Source of the DNA: Burkholderia diffusa
GTDB taxonomy: Bacteria > Pseudomonadota > Gammaproteobacteria > Burkholderiales > Burkholderiaceae
Assembly (NCBI RefSeq): GCF_902499115.1
Contig: NZ_CABVPN010000019.1
Location: 1-64,000, forward strand
Reading direction: 5' to 3'
Length of the DNA stretch: 64,000 bases
Positions 44,151-52,819 of the stretch are shown in pieces. The notes under the pieces are model-generated. The model was given only the letters and a program-made list of their open reading frames with translations. It made no database searches and was not told the origin of the DNA. Numbering within the stretch: position 1 is the first letter of the stretch; each line of letters starts with the position of its first letter. A program made the position numbers and the translations under genes.

Positions 44151-45497
44151 ATGCCTCCCCTGCCCCTGCTCGGCGTGCTGCTCGACACCGCCGGCACCGC
44201 ACTCAAGGCGATCCGCGATGCGGGTTCGTCCGCCTCCGCCAAGTCCGCCGGCAACGATGCCGCAAGCAGCCCTGCCGCCATGCCGTTCGCGCAGACGCTG
44301 AAGCAAAGCGTCGTCACGCGGCACGACGCGGCAATCGCCGGCAAGCCGGACGTCTCGACGAAACAGGCGTCGTCGACATCCGCCGCCGGCACGAAGTCCG
44401 CCGACCACGGCGACGACGACCAGTCGACCGAAGACGCCATCGCGACGCTCAACCCGGACGCTGCCGCGCTCGCCGCGGCAGCCGCCGTGCAGGCGCAACT
44501 GCAGACGCGCGCGAACGACGCGGCGCCGGCCGGCGCCGATAGCGCTGCCACCGCCGCGCAAACGACGGCCGTGTCCGGCCAGCCCGACGCCACGGCCGCG
44601 CTGACGAACCACGCAAGCAAGGATGCGGCCGCCGAGCCTGCCGTGCCGGTGTCGGGTCGCGACACGCTGCAGGCGGCACTTGCGAAGCTGACCGGCGGCG
44701 CGGGCGCAATCGCGATGCCCGCGACGGCGGCAGCACCCGCGGCGGCGACGTCCGCCTCGGCTGCCGCTACGCCGCCGACGCCGAAAGTCCCGACCTTCGA
44801 CCGCACGCTCGCCGACGCGAAAGGCGCGCTCGCGACGCAGCAGGCGCCCACGCAAGCCACCGCACCGGCGCTGCAGGCCGGCGCAACGGCCCAGCCCGCC
44901 GCGCAGCACGCATTCGCGGCCGCCGAGGAAACCGCCAGCCCGGCCGCCGACGCGACGGTCGCTGCCGCCGCAACGGCTGCGGCAGCCGCACAGGCGAACC
45001 TCCAGGCATCGCCCGCCGCAAGCTCGATCGCCGCGGCCAACGCACACGTGCTGGCGCCGCACGTCGGCACCGCCGACTGGACCGATGCGCTGAGCCAGAA
45101 AGTCGTGTTCCTGTCGAATGCGCACCAGCAGAGCGCCGAGCTGACGCTGAACCCGCCGGACCTGGGCCCGCTGCAGGTCGTGCTGCGCGTCGCGGACAAC
45201 CACGCGCACGCGCTGTTCGTGTCACAGCACGCGCAGGTGCGCGACGCGGTGGAAGCCGCGCTGCCGAAACTGCGTGAAGCGATGGAAGCGGGCGGGCTCG
45301 GCCTGGGCAGCGCGAGCGTCAGCGATGGCGGCTTCGCGTCGCAGCAGCAGAACCCGCAGCAAAGCTTCGCCGGCGGCCGGCCGTCGCCGCGCGCGCGCGC
45401 CGGATCGTCAGCCGTCGACGCACCGGTCGACGCCGTGCAATCCGCAGCGGCCGGCGCGACCGTGAGCCGCGCGGGCCTCGTCGATACGTTCGCCTGA
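44151..45497 (+). CDS. fliK: Flagellar hook-length control protein FliK
   Basis: 448 aa. About 300 residues are very Ala/Thr-rich with few charges, the elongated ruler-like part. The Flg_hook domain near residues 315-400 is clear: WTDALSQKVVFLSNAHQQSA, ELTLNPPDLGPLQVVLRV (the LxPxxLGxLxV signature) and LREAMEAGGLGLGSASVSDG. The end is Gln/Gly-rich. FliK is exported during hook growth and signals FlhB to switch to filament substrates. It is the last gene of the fliF series, 33 bases from a convergent gene. Confidence 0.95.
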   Translation: MPPLPLLGVLLDTAGTALKAIRDAGSSASAKSAGNDAASSPAAMPFAQTLKQSVVTRHDAAIAGKPDVSTKQASSTSAAGTKSADHGDDDQSTEDAIATLNPDAAALAAAAAVQAQLQTRANDAAPAGADSAATAAQTTAVSGQPDATAALTNHASKDAAAEPAVPVSGRDTLQAALAKLTGGAGAIAMPATAAAPAAATSASAAATPPTPKVPTFDRTLADAKGALATQQAPTQATAPALQAGATAQPAAQHAFAAAEETASPAADATVAAAATAAAAAQANLQASPAASSIAAANAHVLAPHVGTADWTDALSQKVVFLSNAHQQSAELTLNPPDLGPLQVVLRVADNHAHALFVSQHAQVRDAVEAALPKLREAMEAGGLGLGSASVSDGGFASQQQNPQQSFAGGRPSPRARAGSSAVDAPVDAVQSAAAGATVSRAGLVDTFA

Positions 45498-45530
45498 GCA
45501 TCGCGTCGGTCGTGTGCCGGTGCGCGCCGC

Positions 45531-47174
45531 TCAGCGGCCGTGCGCCGCCGCGGCCGCCTCGTTGCGCGGCATGCCGCCGCCCCGGCGTGTCGCGACGATG
45601 AAGTCCGCCGCGCGTTCGCCGATCATCACCGACGGCGCATTCGTGTTCCCGCCGATCAGCGTCGGCATCACCGACGCATCCACCACCCGCAGCCCTTCGA
45701 CGCCGCGCACGCGCAATTGCGGATCCACGACCGCGCGCGCATCCGAGCCCATCCGGCAGGTGCCGACCGGGTGATAGATCGTGTCGGCATGCTCGACGAT
45801 CGTCGCGCGCAGCTCGGCTTCGCTCTGGTCCGCCCGCGTGTAGAGCTCGCGCCCGCCCTGCGACGCGAGCGGCGCCTGCGACAGGATCCGGCGCATCGCC
45901 TGCGCGCCGCGCACGAGCAGGTCGAGATCGCGCGTATCGCTGAAGAAGCGCGGATCGATCAGCGGTGCGTCGCGCGCATCGCCGCTCGCGAGCGCGACCG
46001 TGCCGCGGCTGAACGGGCGCAGCGCGCACACGTGCAGCGAATAGCCGAAGCCCCAGTGCATCTTGCGGTTGTGGTCGTCGACGAGCGCCGTGCAGAAATG
46101 CAGCTGCAGGTCCGGACGATCGAGCGACGGGTCGCTCTTGATGAAGCCGCCGGCCTCCGCGACGTTGCTCGTCATCATCCCCGTGCGGCTCGAGAAGTAG
46201 CGCACGAGCGCCGGCGTCATCTTCGCGATCCCGCGCAGGCAGACGCCGACCAGCTCCGACGAATTCACGCGCGTGTTGATGATGAAATCGATATGGTCGA
46301 TCAGGTTCGTGCCGACGTCCGGCGCGTCCTGCACGACGGCGATCCCGTGCCGGCGCAGCTGTTCCGCCGGACCGATCCCCGAGCACATCAGCAGCTGCGG
46401 CGAATTGAACGCGCCGGCCGACAGGATCACTTCCGCGCGTGCACCGAGCGTCTCCACGCGTCCGTCGCGCGACACCACGACCCCGACCGCGCGCTTGCCG
46501 TCGAAGCCCACGCGCAGCACCGTCGCGTCGGTGATCACGTGCAGGTTCGGCCGCTCGCGGCCGTAGATGTATGCGCGCGCGACGCTGCAGCGCGAGCCGT
46601 CGCGATGCGTGACCTGATAGAAGCCGACGCCTTCCTGCGTCGCGCCGTTGAAGTCGTTGTTGAGCGGATAGCCGGCCGCGTGCGCCGCCTGGATGAATCG
46701 TTCGGAAAACGGATTGCGAAAGCGCAGATCGGACACCGTCAGCGGGCCGTCCGCGCCGTGCCACGCATCGGCACCGCGCGCGTTGCCCTCCGCGCGGCGG
46801 AAATACGGCAGCACGTCCTGCCAGCCCCAGCCCGTCGCGCCGAGTTGCGCCCATTCATCGTAGTCGCCCGGGTGGCCACGCGTGTAGATCATCGCGTTGA
46901 TCGCGCTCGAGCCGCCCATTCCACGCCCGCGCGGCTGATATCCGCGGCGGCCGCCGAGGCCCGGCTGCGGCACCGTCTCGTAACCGTAGTTCGTGCCGAG
47001 CTTGAACGGCACGAGCGCCGCGATTCCCACCGGCATGTTGACGAGCAGGTTGCGCTCCGTGTGCGAGCCGGCCTCGATCAACGCGATCGTCGCGTCGGGG
47101 CATGCGTCGGCGAGGCGGCTGGCGAGGCTCGAGCCGCCCGACCCTCCGCCTACGATGATGTAGTCGTATTGCAT
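45531..47174 (-). CDS. GMC-family oxidoreductase (choline/alcohol dehydrogenase type)
   Basis: 547 aa from ATG 47174. FAD-binding YDYIIVGGGSGGSSLASRL at the start, GMGGSSAINAMIYTRGHPGDYDEW (GMC signature 1), GAFNSPQLLMCSGIGP (signature 2), and the C-terminal catalytic HPVGTCRMG / GGNTNAPSVMIGERAADFI. Closest in layout to AlkJ-type alcohol dehydrogenases and choline dehydrogenase. It would oxidise a primary alcohol to an aldehyde. It is divergent from an aldehyde dehydrogenase gene, which suggests successive oxidation of one substrate. Confidence 0.92.
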   Translation of the reverse strand: MQYDYIIVGGGSGGSSLASRLADACPDATIALIEAGSHTERNLLVNMPVGIAALVPFKLGTNYGYETVPQPGLGGRRGYQPRGRGMGGSSAINAMIYTRGHPGDYDEWAQLGATGWGWQDVLPYFRRAEGNARGADAWHGADGPLTVSDLRFRNPFSERFIQAAHAAGYPLNNDFNGATQEGVGFYQVTHRDGSRCSVARAYIYGRERPNLHVITDATVLRVGFDGKRAVGVVVSRDGRVETLGARAEVILSAGAFNSPQLLMCSGIGPAEQLRRHGIAVVQDAPDVGTNLIDHIDFIINTRVNSSELVGVCLRGIAKMTPALVRYFSSRTGMMTSNVAEAGGFIKSDPSLDRPDLQLHFCTALVDDHNRKMHWGFGYSLHVCALRPFSRGTVALASGDARDAPLIDPRFFSDTRDLDLLVRGAQAMRRILSQAPLASQGGRELYTRADQSEAELRATIVEHADTIYHPVGTCRMGSDARAVVDPQLRVRGVEGLRVVDASVMPTLIGGNTNAPSVMIGERAADFIVATRRGGGMPRNEAAAAAHGR

Positions 47175-47894
47175 GTCACGTCTCCTTCGTGTCATGAACG
47201 GCGCCCGGCGCGGCCGGCTCCCGCTTGTAATGTTCGGGCATTGTAGGAATGGCCGCCGCGCGCGCGGCACGCCGATTCAAGAGCGATTCCTCTAAACGCC
47301 CGCGTGAACTAAATTTAAGATGTATCGATTGATGCGACGCGATGCACCGGCCGCCAGAAGCCGCGCCGTCGCGAAACTGGGGAGACGACGATGCAGCGCG
47401 ACGCTCTGCAGGCCGCGTGCCGACCGGGTTGTCCGGACGCACCGCGCGCGGCCCGCATTTCATTTCAAACGGATGCCAGGACGGTGACGTGCAACACCGT
47501 GCGCGCGGCCGGTCGAAATCGAACGACGCGACGTATCGCCGACCGTTTGGACGGCTCGTCGCACGCGCGGCACGACCTGCCGGTGCGCACGTCGCCGCAC
47601 GCACCGCGCTGCCCTGCTTCGGTGCGCCGGCAAGTACCCGCCGCGCGCCATCGCACACCGGCCGGACATCGCGTCCGGCCGTACGCGCGGACCGCGCAAT
47701 CCCGTTTTCGGACACGAACACCGTCGCGCGGATGCGACGCTTGCCGCACGCTGCACCCTGTTTTCGACCGTGCATCGCATCCGGCACCCTGCCGGGCGAC
47801 GCGCGCCATCCTGCCCCGCCCCGCCACGCTCGCCGAGCGGGTACGTGCGGCCTGACTGCTGGCCGACGTGCCACGCCCAACTGGAGGAGACGAA
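47175..47894. promoter_or_regulatory. 720-base divergent control region, GMC oxidoreductase / aldehyde dehydrogenase
   Basis: No convincing gene: open frames here are Arg/Pro-rich and lack a ribosome binding site. An AT-richer stretch (about 47290-47335, with CTAAATTTAAGATGTATCGATTG) is the best place for a promoter. The interval is unusually long for this window and may hold distant operators or an untranslated RNA. GGAGGAG at 47883-47889 is the ribosome binding site of the dehydrogenase. Confidence 0.45.
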
Positions 47895-49337
47895 ATGAAG
47901 AACGATTTGCCCGAACTGGCCCCGCAAGCGCTGCCGTCGGTCGATGCCTTGACGTCGCTGCTGCGCGACCAGCGCGCGGCCTACCTGCGCGCGCCATACC
48001 CGGAGTGGGACACCCGCGCGCAGCACCTGCGCGCGCTGCGCACGATGCTGATCGATCACGCGGATGCGCTCGCCGATGCGATCAGCGCCGACTTCGGGCA
48101 TCGCGCGAAGCAGGAAGTGCTGCTGTCGGAAATCTGGATGGCGAAGGAAGAGATCGACGACGCGCTCAAGCACGGCAAGCGCTGGATGAAGCCGATCCGC
48201 AAGCCGATGAACAAGTGGCTACGACCGGCGCGCGCGAAGGTGCTGCCGCAGCCGCTCGGCGTGGTCGGCATCGTCGTGCCGTGGAACTATCCGGTCCTGC
48301 TCGCGGCCGGGCCGCTGATCTGCGCACTCGCCGCCGGCAACCGCGCGATCGTCAAGATGTCCGAACTAACGCCGCGCACGTCGGCGCTATTTGAACAGCT
48401 GATCGCGAAGACCTTCTCGCGTGACCATGTCGCGGTCGTGAACGGCGATGCGGAGATCGGCGCCGCGTTCACCGCACTGCCGTTCGATCACCTGCTGTTC
48501 ACCGGCTCGACGCACGTCGGCCGCCACGTGATGCGCGCCGCGGCCGACAATCTCACCCCCGTCACGCTCGAGCTCGGCGGCAAGTCGCCGGCGATCGTCG
48601 GGCCGAATGCGCGCTTCGACGCGGCCGTCGATGCGATCATCGGCGGCAAGACGTTGAACGCGGGCCAGACCTGCATCGCGCCCGACTACGTGCTGCTGCC
48701 GCGCGGGATGGAAGCCGCGTTCATCGAGCGCGCACGGGAGCGCTTCGCGAAGCTGTATCCGGACCTGTCGGCCAACGGCGACTACACGACGATCGTGTCG
48801 CCGCGCCATTACGCCCGGCTGCAACAGCTCGCGACCGACGCGCAGGCCGCCGGCGCGCAACTGCATCCGCTGTCGGATGCGCCGTCCGATCCCGCGTCGC
48901 GCCGCTTCGTGCCGTGCGCGGTCACGCACGTGCCGGCCGCGTCGCAGCTGATGCAGGAGGAAATCTTCGGGCCGCTGCTCCCGCTCGTGCCGTACGAGCG
49001 GCTCGACGAGGCGATCGCGTACGTGAACGCGCGCCCGCGGCCGCTCGCGCTGTACCTGTTCGACGAGGATGGGGGCACGATCGACCGCGTGATGCGCGAA
49101 ACGATCTCCGGCGGCGTGACGGTCAACGATGCGTTGCTGCACATCGCGTGCGGCAGTTTGCCGTTCGGCGGCGTCGGCGCGAGCGGGATGGGCGCGTATC
49201 ACGGCTACGACGGCTTCGTGACGTTCTCGAAGATGAAGCCCGTGCTCACGCAGGCACGCCTGAATACCCGCGGGCTGATCGCACCGCCCTATGGCAAGCG
49301 CTTCGCCGCGGTGATCAAGATGATGTTGAAGTTCTGA
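47895..49337 (+). CDS. Coniferyl aldehyde dehydrogenase-type aldehyde dehydrogenase
   Basis: 480 aa from ATG 47895, chosen by the perfect GGAGGAG 5 bases upstream. ALDH motifs: VGIVVPWNYPVLLAAGPLIC, VTLELGGKSPAIVG (catalytic Glu) and LNAGQTCIAPDYVL (nucleophilic Cys). The short form, without the usual N-terminal arm, and the C-terminal GGVTVNDALLHIACGSLPFG, then GVGASGMGAYHGYDGF, are typical of coniferyl-aldehyde/fatty-aldehyde dehydrogenases (class 3-like). It oxidises aromatic or long-chain aldehydes with NAD(P)+. Confidence 0.92.
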   Translation: MKNDLPELAPQALPSVDALTSLLRDQRAAYLRAPYPEWDTRAQHLRALRTMLIDHADALADAISADFGHRAKQEVLLSEIWMAKEEIDDALKHGKRWMKPIRKPMNKWLRPARAKVLPQPLGVVGIVVPWNYPVLLAAGPLICALAAGNRAIVKMSELTPRTSALFEQLIAKTFSRDHVAVVNGDAEIGAAFTALPFDHLLFTGSTHVGRHVMRAAADNLTPVTLELGGKSPAIVGPNARFDAAVDAIIGGKTLNAGQTCIAPDYVLLPRGMEAAFIERARERFAKLYPDLSANGDYTTIVSPRHYARLQQLATDAQAAGAQLHPLSDAPSDPASRRFVPCAVTHVPAASQLMQEEIFGPLLPLVPYERLDEAIAYVNARPRPLALYLFDEDGGTIDRVMRETISGGVTVNDALLHIACGSLPFGGVGASGMGAYHGYDGFVTFSKMKPVLTQARLNTRGLIAPPYGKRFAAVIKMMLKF

Positions 49338-49409
49338 GCGGCGCGGGCCGCGAGCAACGCGCGTCGGCCCACCCGAAAATGCCGCGCGGCGAGGTTGCCG
49401 CGCGCGCCG

Positions 49410-50432
49410 TCACACGGGCCAGAGCGGCCCTTCCTGCATCGCGCCGATCTGCTCGCGCAGTTCGAGCACGCGTGCTTCCCAGTATCGATGCGTGTTGAAC
49501 CACGGGAACGCGGCCGGAAACGCCGGATCGTCCCAGCGGCGTGCGAGCCATGCCGCGTAGTGGATCAAGCGCAGCGTGCGCAGCGCTTCGACCAGATGCA
49601 GTTCGCGCGGCTCGAATTCGCAGAAGTCCTCATAACCGGCGAGCAGGTCCGCGAGCGCGCGCGACGCGCCTTCGCGATCGCCGGGCAGCAGTAGCCACAG
49701 ATCCTGGACCGCGGGCGCCATCCGGCTGTCGTCGAAGTCGACGAAATGCGGGCCCGCGTCGGTCCACAGCACGTTGCTCGGATGACAGTCGCCGTGCGTG
49801 CGCAGCAGGCGAATCTCGCCCGCGCGCTCGAATGCGGCCTCGACGCCTTCGAGCGCGAGCGTCACCGCCGTCTCGTAGGCGGGCCTTACGTCGTCGGGAA
49901 TGAAATCGTGCGCGAGCAGGTAGTCGCGCGGCTCGTAGCCGAACGCGCGGATGTCGAGCACGGGACGCGCGACATACGGCCGCGTCGCGCCGACCGCGTG
50001 AATCCGGCCGATGAAGCGGCCGAGCCATTCGAGCGTGTCGCTGCGGTCGAGGTCGGGTGCGCGGCCGCCGCGCCGCTCGAAGATCGAGAAGCGGAAGCCG
50101 TCGAACGCGTGCAACGTGCGGCCGTCGACGACGCGCGCGGGCACCGCCGGAATCTCGCGCGCGGCGAGTTCGGCGACGAACGCGTGTTCTTCCAGAATCG
50201 CTTCGTCCGACCAGCGCGCGGGCCGGTAGAACTTCGCGACGACGGGCGGGCCGTCCTCGATGCCGACCTGGTAGACGCGGTTTTCGTAGCTGTTGAGGGC
50301 GAGCAGGCGCCCGTCGGTGCGCAGCCCGGCCGGCATCAGCACGCTGTCGAGCGCATCGAGCACGCACTCGGGCGTGAGGCCGGCGAACGGCGGGCCGGCG
50401 GGAGCTGCGGAGGCGGAAGTGACGTCTTTCAT
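49410..50432 (-). CDS. srkA: SrkA-like stress response serine/threonine protein kinase (YihE family)
   Basis: 340 aa from MKDVTSASAAP (an ATG 9 bases earlier is also possible; neither has a strong Shine-Dalgarno). APH-type kinase fold: LALNSYENRVYQVG near the start, VVAKFYRPARW (ATP Lys), the catalytic loop LRTHGDCHPSNVLW and the Mg-binding HFVDFDDSRMAP. SYENRV and FYRP are typical for SrkA/YihE, which guards against stress-induced death in E. coli. No dsbA follows, unlike in E. coli. Confidence 0.92.
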   Translation of the reverse strand: MKDVTSASAAPAGPPFAGLTPECVLDALDSVLMPAGLRTDGRLLALNSYENRVYQVGIEDGPPVVAKFYRPARWSDEAILEEHAFVAELAAREIPAVPARVVDGRTLHAFDGFRFSIFERRGGRAPDLDRSDTLEWLGRFIGRIHAVGATRPYVARPVLDIRAFGYEPRDYLLAHDFIPDDVRPAYETAVTLALEGVEAAFERAGEIRLLRTHGDCHPSNVLWTDAGPHFVDFDDSRMAPAVQDLWLLLPGDREGASRALADLLAGYEDFCEFEPRELHLVEALRTLRLIHYAAWLARRWDDPAFPAAFPWFNTHRYWEARVLELREQIGAMQEGPLWPV

Positions 50433-50490
50433 GCCCCGCATTGTGCCGTCAGCCGCGCCGAAACACGAGCGTCCGATACGGCACGCGCGC

Positions 50491-50703
50491 TCAGTGGATC
50501 GCGGCGCCGGCCGGCAGCACGGATTCGCCGGTGTCGATCAGGTCCTCGAGAAAGAACGGCTCGGTGTTGAGTTCCTTCGACTCGCCTGGCACGCCCGCGT
50601 ACCAGGTCACCATGGCCATGTCGCCCAGAACGCGCTGAACGATGCCGCGCGCGCCCTTCGGCACGGCGATATGGGTAGTGCAGACAATCGACCCGACATG
50701 CAT
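50491..50703 (-). CDS. Small conserved-looking protein, function unknown
   Basis: 70 aa from MHVGSIVCTTHIAVPKGARG, with GGGGAA 7-8 bases upstream; third positions are G/C-rich. Likely a compact beta protein (KOW/SH3-like pattern: VPKGARGIVQRVLGDMAMVT, then WYAGVPGESKELN). I do not recognise the family. It is upstream of the SrkA-like gene on the same strand (58 bases) and may be cotranscribed. Confidence 0.7.
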   Translation of the reverse strand: MHVGSIVCTTHIAVPKGARGIVQRVLGDMAMVTWYAGVPGESKELNTEPFFLEDLIDTGESVLPAGAAIH

Positions 50704-51330
50704 GATGGTTCCCCACTCTTGAAACTTGAAACCCGGCTCGCTGGCGAGCCGGCAAATGCACGATCCGCGCCGCCCTCGTCGGGGTGTTGCGCGTAATCCC
50801 ATTGTTCACGGTTTATCGAAGCGCGAAAAGAAGAAGAAGCAGGCGAAGTGCCGCGAATTCGTCGAATGTCTCCAATCAACCACTGCGCCGCGCGTGCGCT
50901 TGCACGGACGGATACCCCCATCATACCCTGTAGAATGTGACCGTCCGCCGAAACCGGCCACACGCGCGGCGCCGGCCTCCCGCCGACGGCGGTTGCGCCC
51001 GGCGGCCGCCTTGCGTTACCTTTGTCGTTCGTTCGCGTTCAAGCGCATTTCGACCCGATGCAACCGCTCACGTCCGCTCTCGCAACATCCCGGCCGCAGT
51101 TCGACTCGCGGCCGCAGGCGTGCGCGCATCCATCCGTCCTCCCTCCTCCTGTCGCACCGCCGCTCGTCGGCGCTGCGCCGCCCCCGCCGGCGGCACGCGT
51201 CGGCTGACCAGCCGGCTTTCGGTTTCCGTTTTCCATTCGCCCGTTTGCGGCCGTTCGTGCGTCATTGCGCACGGCGCGTTGCCACGTGCGCGACTTGGGA
51301 CGTTTCGATCCGTTCGACAGGTGGATTCAC
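50704..51330. other. Intergenic region with possible promoters, no gene
   Basis: About 630 bases between divergent genes. It contains a weak TTGCAC (50900-50905) with TACCCT 18 bases on, and a TAGAAT (50931-50936). Short open frames are Arg/Pro/Ser-rich and not convincing. The strong ribosome binding site for the exporter gene is AGGTGG at 51319-51324. Confidence 0.4.
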
Positions 51331-52212
51331 ATGATTTCGTTCAAACGCGCGCTCGCCGCGCATGGCGTGACGTCGCTCTTCGTCTTGCTGTGGAGCAGCG
51401 GCGCGATCTTCGCTGAACTCGGTCTGCGCCACGCATCCGCGTTCGTCTTTCTCGCCGCACGATTCGCGCTCGCGTCACTCGTGCTGCTCGTGCCGGCCAT
51501 CATGCGCGGACGCTGGCTGCCGCCGCGCGGCGAGCGGCGCATGGCCGCGCTGACCGGCCTGCTGATGGTGGGCGGCTATTCGATCTTCTACCTGCTCGCG
51601 CTCGAGCGCGGGATCGCGCCGGGCGTGCTTGCGACGATCCTCGGCGTGCAGCCGATCCTCACACTGGCGATCATCGAGCGGCGCTGGCAACCGATGCGCG
51701 TCGCGGGGCTCGGGCTGTCGCTCGCCGGTCTCGCGCTCGTCGTGTGCCGCGGCGTGGGCGGTGCGGGTCTGCCGATCATGGGCGTCGCCTGCGCGCTCAC
51801 GGCGCTCGTCGCGCTGACCGCCGGCTCGCTGCTGCAAAAGCACGTGCGCGCGGCGCCTGCCGACGTGCTGCCGCTGCAGAACGCGATCGGCCTCGCGCTG
51901 TGCGTGGCGATCCTGCCATTCCGGCCGGTCTCGCTCGAGGTCGGCTGGGCGTTCATCGTCCCGCTGCTGTGGCTCGGCATCGTGATCTCGGTGATCGCGC
52001 AGTTGCTGCTCTACCGGTTGATGCAACGTGGCGATCTCGTCAACGTGACGAGTCTGTTCTATCTCGTGCCCGTCCTCACCACGCTGATGGACGCGGTCTG
52101 GCTCGGCAACCGGCCCGAACCGCTCGCGCTCGCCGGCATGGGCGCGATCGTGGCGGGGCTCGCGCTCGTGTTCCGCACCCCGGCCGCTCGCGCGCGCCCC
52201 GATCGCGCGTAG
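51331..52212 (+). CDS. EamA-family drug/metabolite exporter (DMT superfamily)
   Basis: 293 aa, ten membrane helices as two EamA repeats. Starts MISFKRALAAHGVTSLFVLL, then WSSGAIFAELGLRHASAFVF (helix 1-2 loop typical for the family). Repeat 2 begins near residue 150. The C-terminus is a short Arg/Pro tail. Such carriers usually export amino acids or other metabolites by proton exchange; the substrate is unknown. A long perfect palindrome immediately follows the stop. Confidence 0.92.
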   Translation: MISFKRALAAHGVTSLFVLLWSSGAIFAELGLRHASAFVFLAARFALASLVLLVPAIMRGRWLPPRGERRMAALTGLLMVGGYSIFYLLALERGIAPGVLATILGVQPILTLAIIERRWQPMRVAGLGLSLAGLALVVCRGVGGAGLPIMGVACALTALVALTAGSLLQKHVRAAPADVLPLQNAIGLALCVAILPFRPVSLEVGWAFIVPLLWLGIVISVIAQLLLYRLMQRGDLVNVTSLFYLVPVLTTLMDAVWLGNRPEPLALAGMGAIVAGLALVFRTPAARARPDRA

Positions 52213-52216
52213 GCGG

Positions 52217-52250
52217 ACGGGCCGCCGCACCCGCGGGTGCGGCGGCCCGT
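52217..52250 (+). terminator. 34-bp perfect palindrome after the EamA gene
   Basis: A fully symmetric 34-base sequence (arms 52217-52233 and 52234-52250, starting ACGGGCCGCCG). It is 5 bases after the EamA stop. There is no U tract, so it is either a Rho-independent-like hairpin relying on stem strength or an mRNA 3' stabiliser. Confidence 0.55.
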
Positions 52251-52514
52251 ATCGAACATGTACGACGTTTCAGCGCGAATCGAAAGGGGCGGGAAAGAAT
52301 GGTGCAAGGCATTCGTCCGACTCGCCGGAAAAATGCAGATTCTCCGGGGTTTTCCGCATACTTTTAATGGTTCGGATAGCGAAAAACGCAGCGAGGTTGC
52401 CTATACTCGAACTGACCGCCCCGTTCGCAATCGGGGTCGGCCCAACACGAGAAATGCCCGGCATGGGGCTGGAAGACGCGCGTGCGCCTGTTCCGGCCGG
52501 CTCTGGAGACACGC

Positions 52515-52700
52515 ATGACCACCTATTTCACGATCGGCGACTTCATCCTGTTGATTCCGATGGCGCTGGCCGGCGCGCTGTTTCTCGGCGCGGTGCCGTG
52601 CGCAACCGAATTCCGCCACAACCTGCTGCGCGTGCTCGGCGTCATCCTCGGCGTCGGCGTTGCGGTATTGCTCGTCGAAGGCCTGCCTGCGCTGCTCTAG
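52515..52700 (+). CDS. Small two-helix membrane protein
   Basis: 61 aa from ATG 52515, with TGGAGA 5-10 bases upstream. Two hydrophobic segments (IGDFILLIPMALAGALFLGA and VLGVILGVGVAVLLVEGLPA) predict a small inner-membrane hairpin protein. No family recognised. A TATACT (52402-52407) 110 bases upstream may be its -10. Codon use has the normal G/C third-base bias, which supports it being real. Confidence 0.65.
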   Translation: MTTYFTIGDFILLIPMALAGALFLGAVPCATEFRHNLLRVLGVILGVGVAVLLVEGLPALL

Positions 52701-52819
52701 CGACGCGTTGGCGCGCGCCGGTCACGCCGCGGCATCGCAGCGACGTAGCCGTTTGTGTGCGTGCGCAGCGATACGGCATGCGATGGTTCGCATCCCGTAT
52801 CGACCGTCCTTGATGCCGA

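Noticed and set aside
47391..47855. 154-codon frame in the divergent dehydrogenase interval
   Set aside because: No ribosome binding site, Arg/Pro-rich, no codon-position bias; treated as non-coding.
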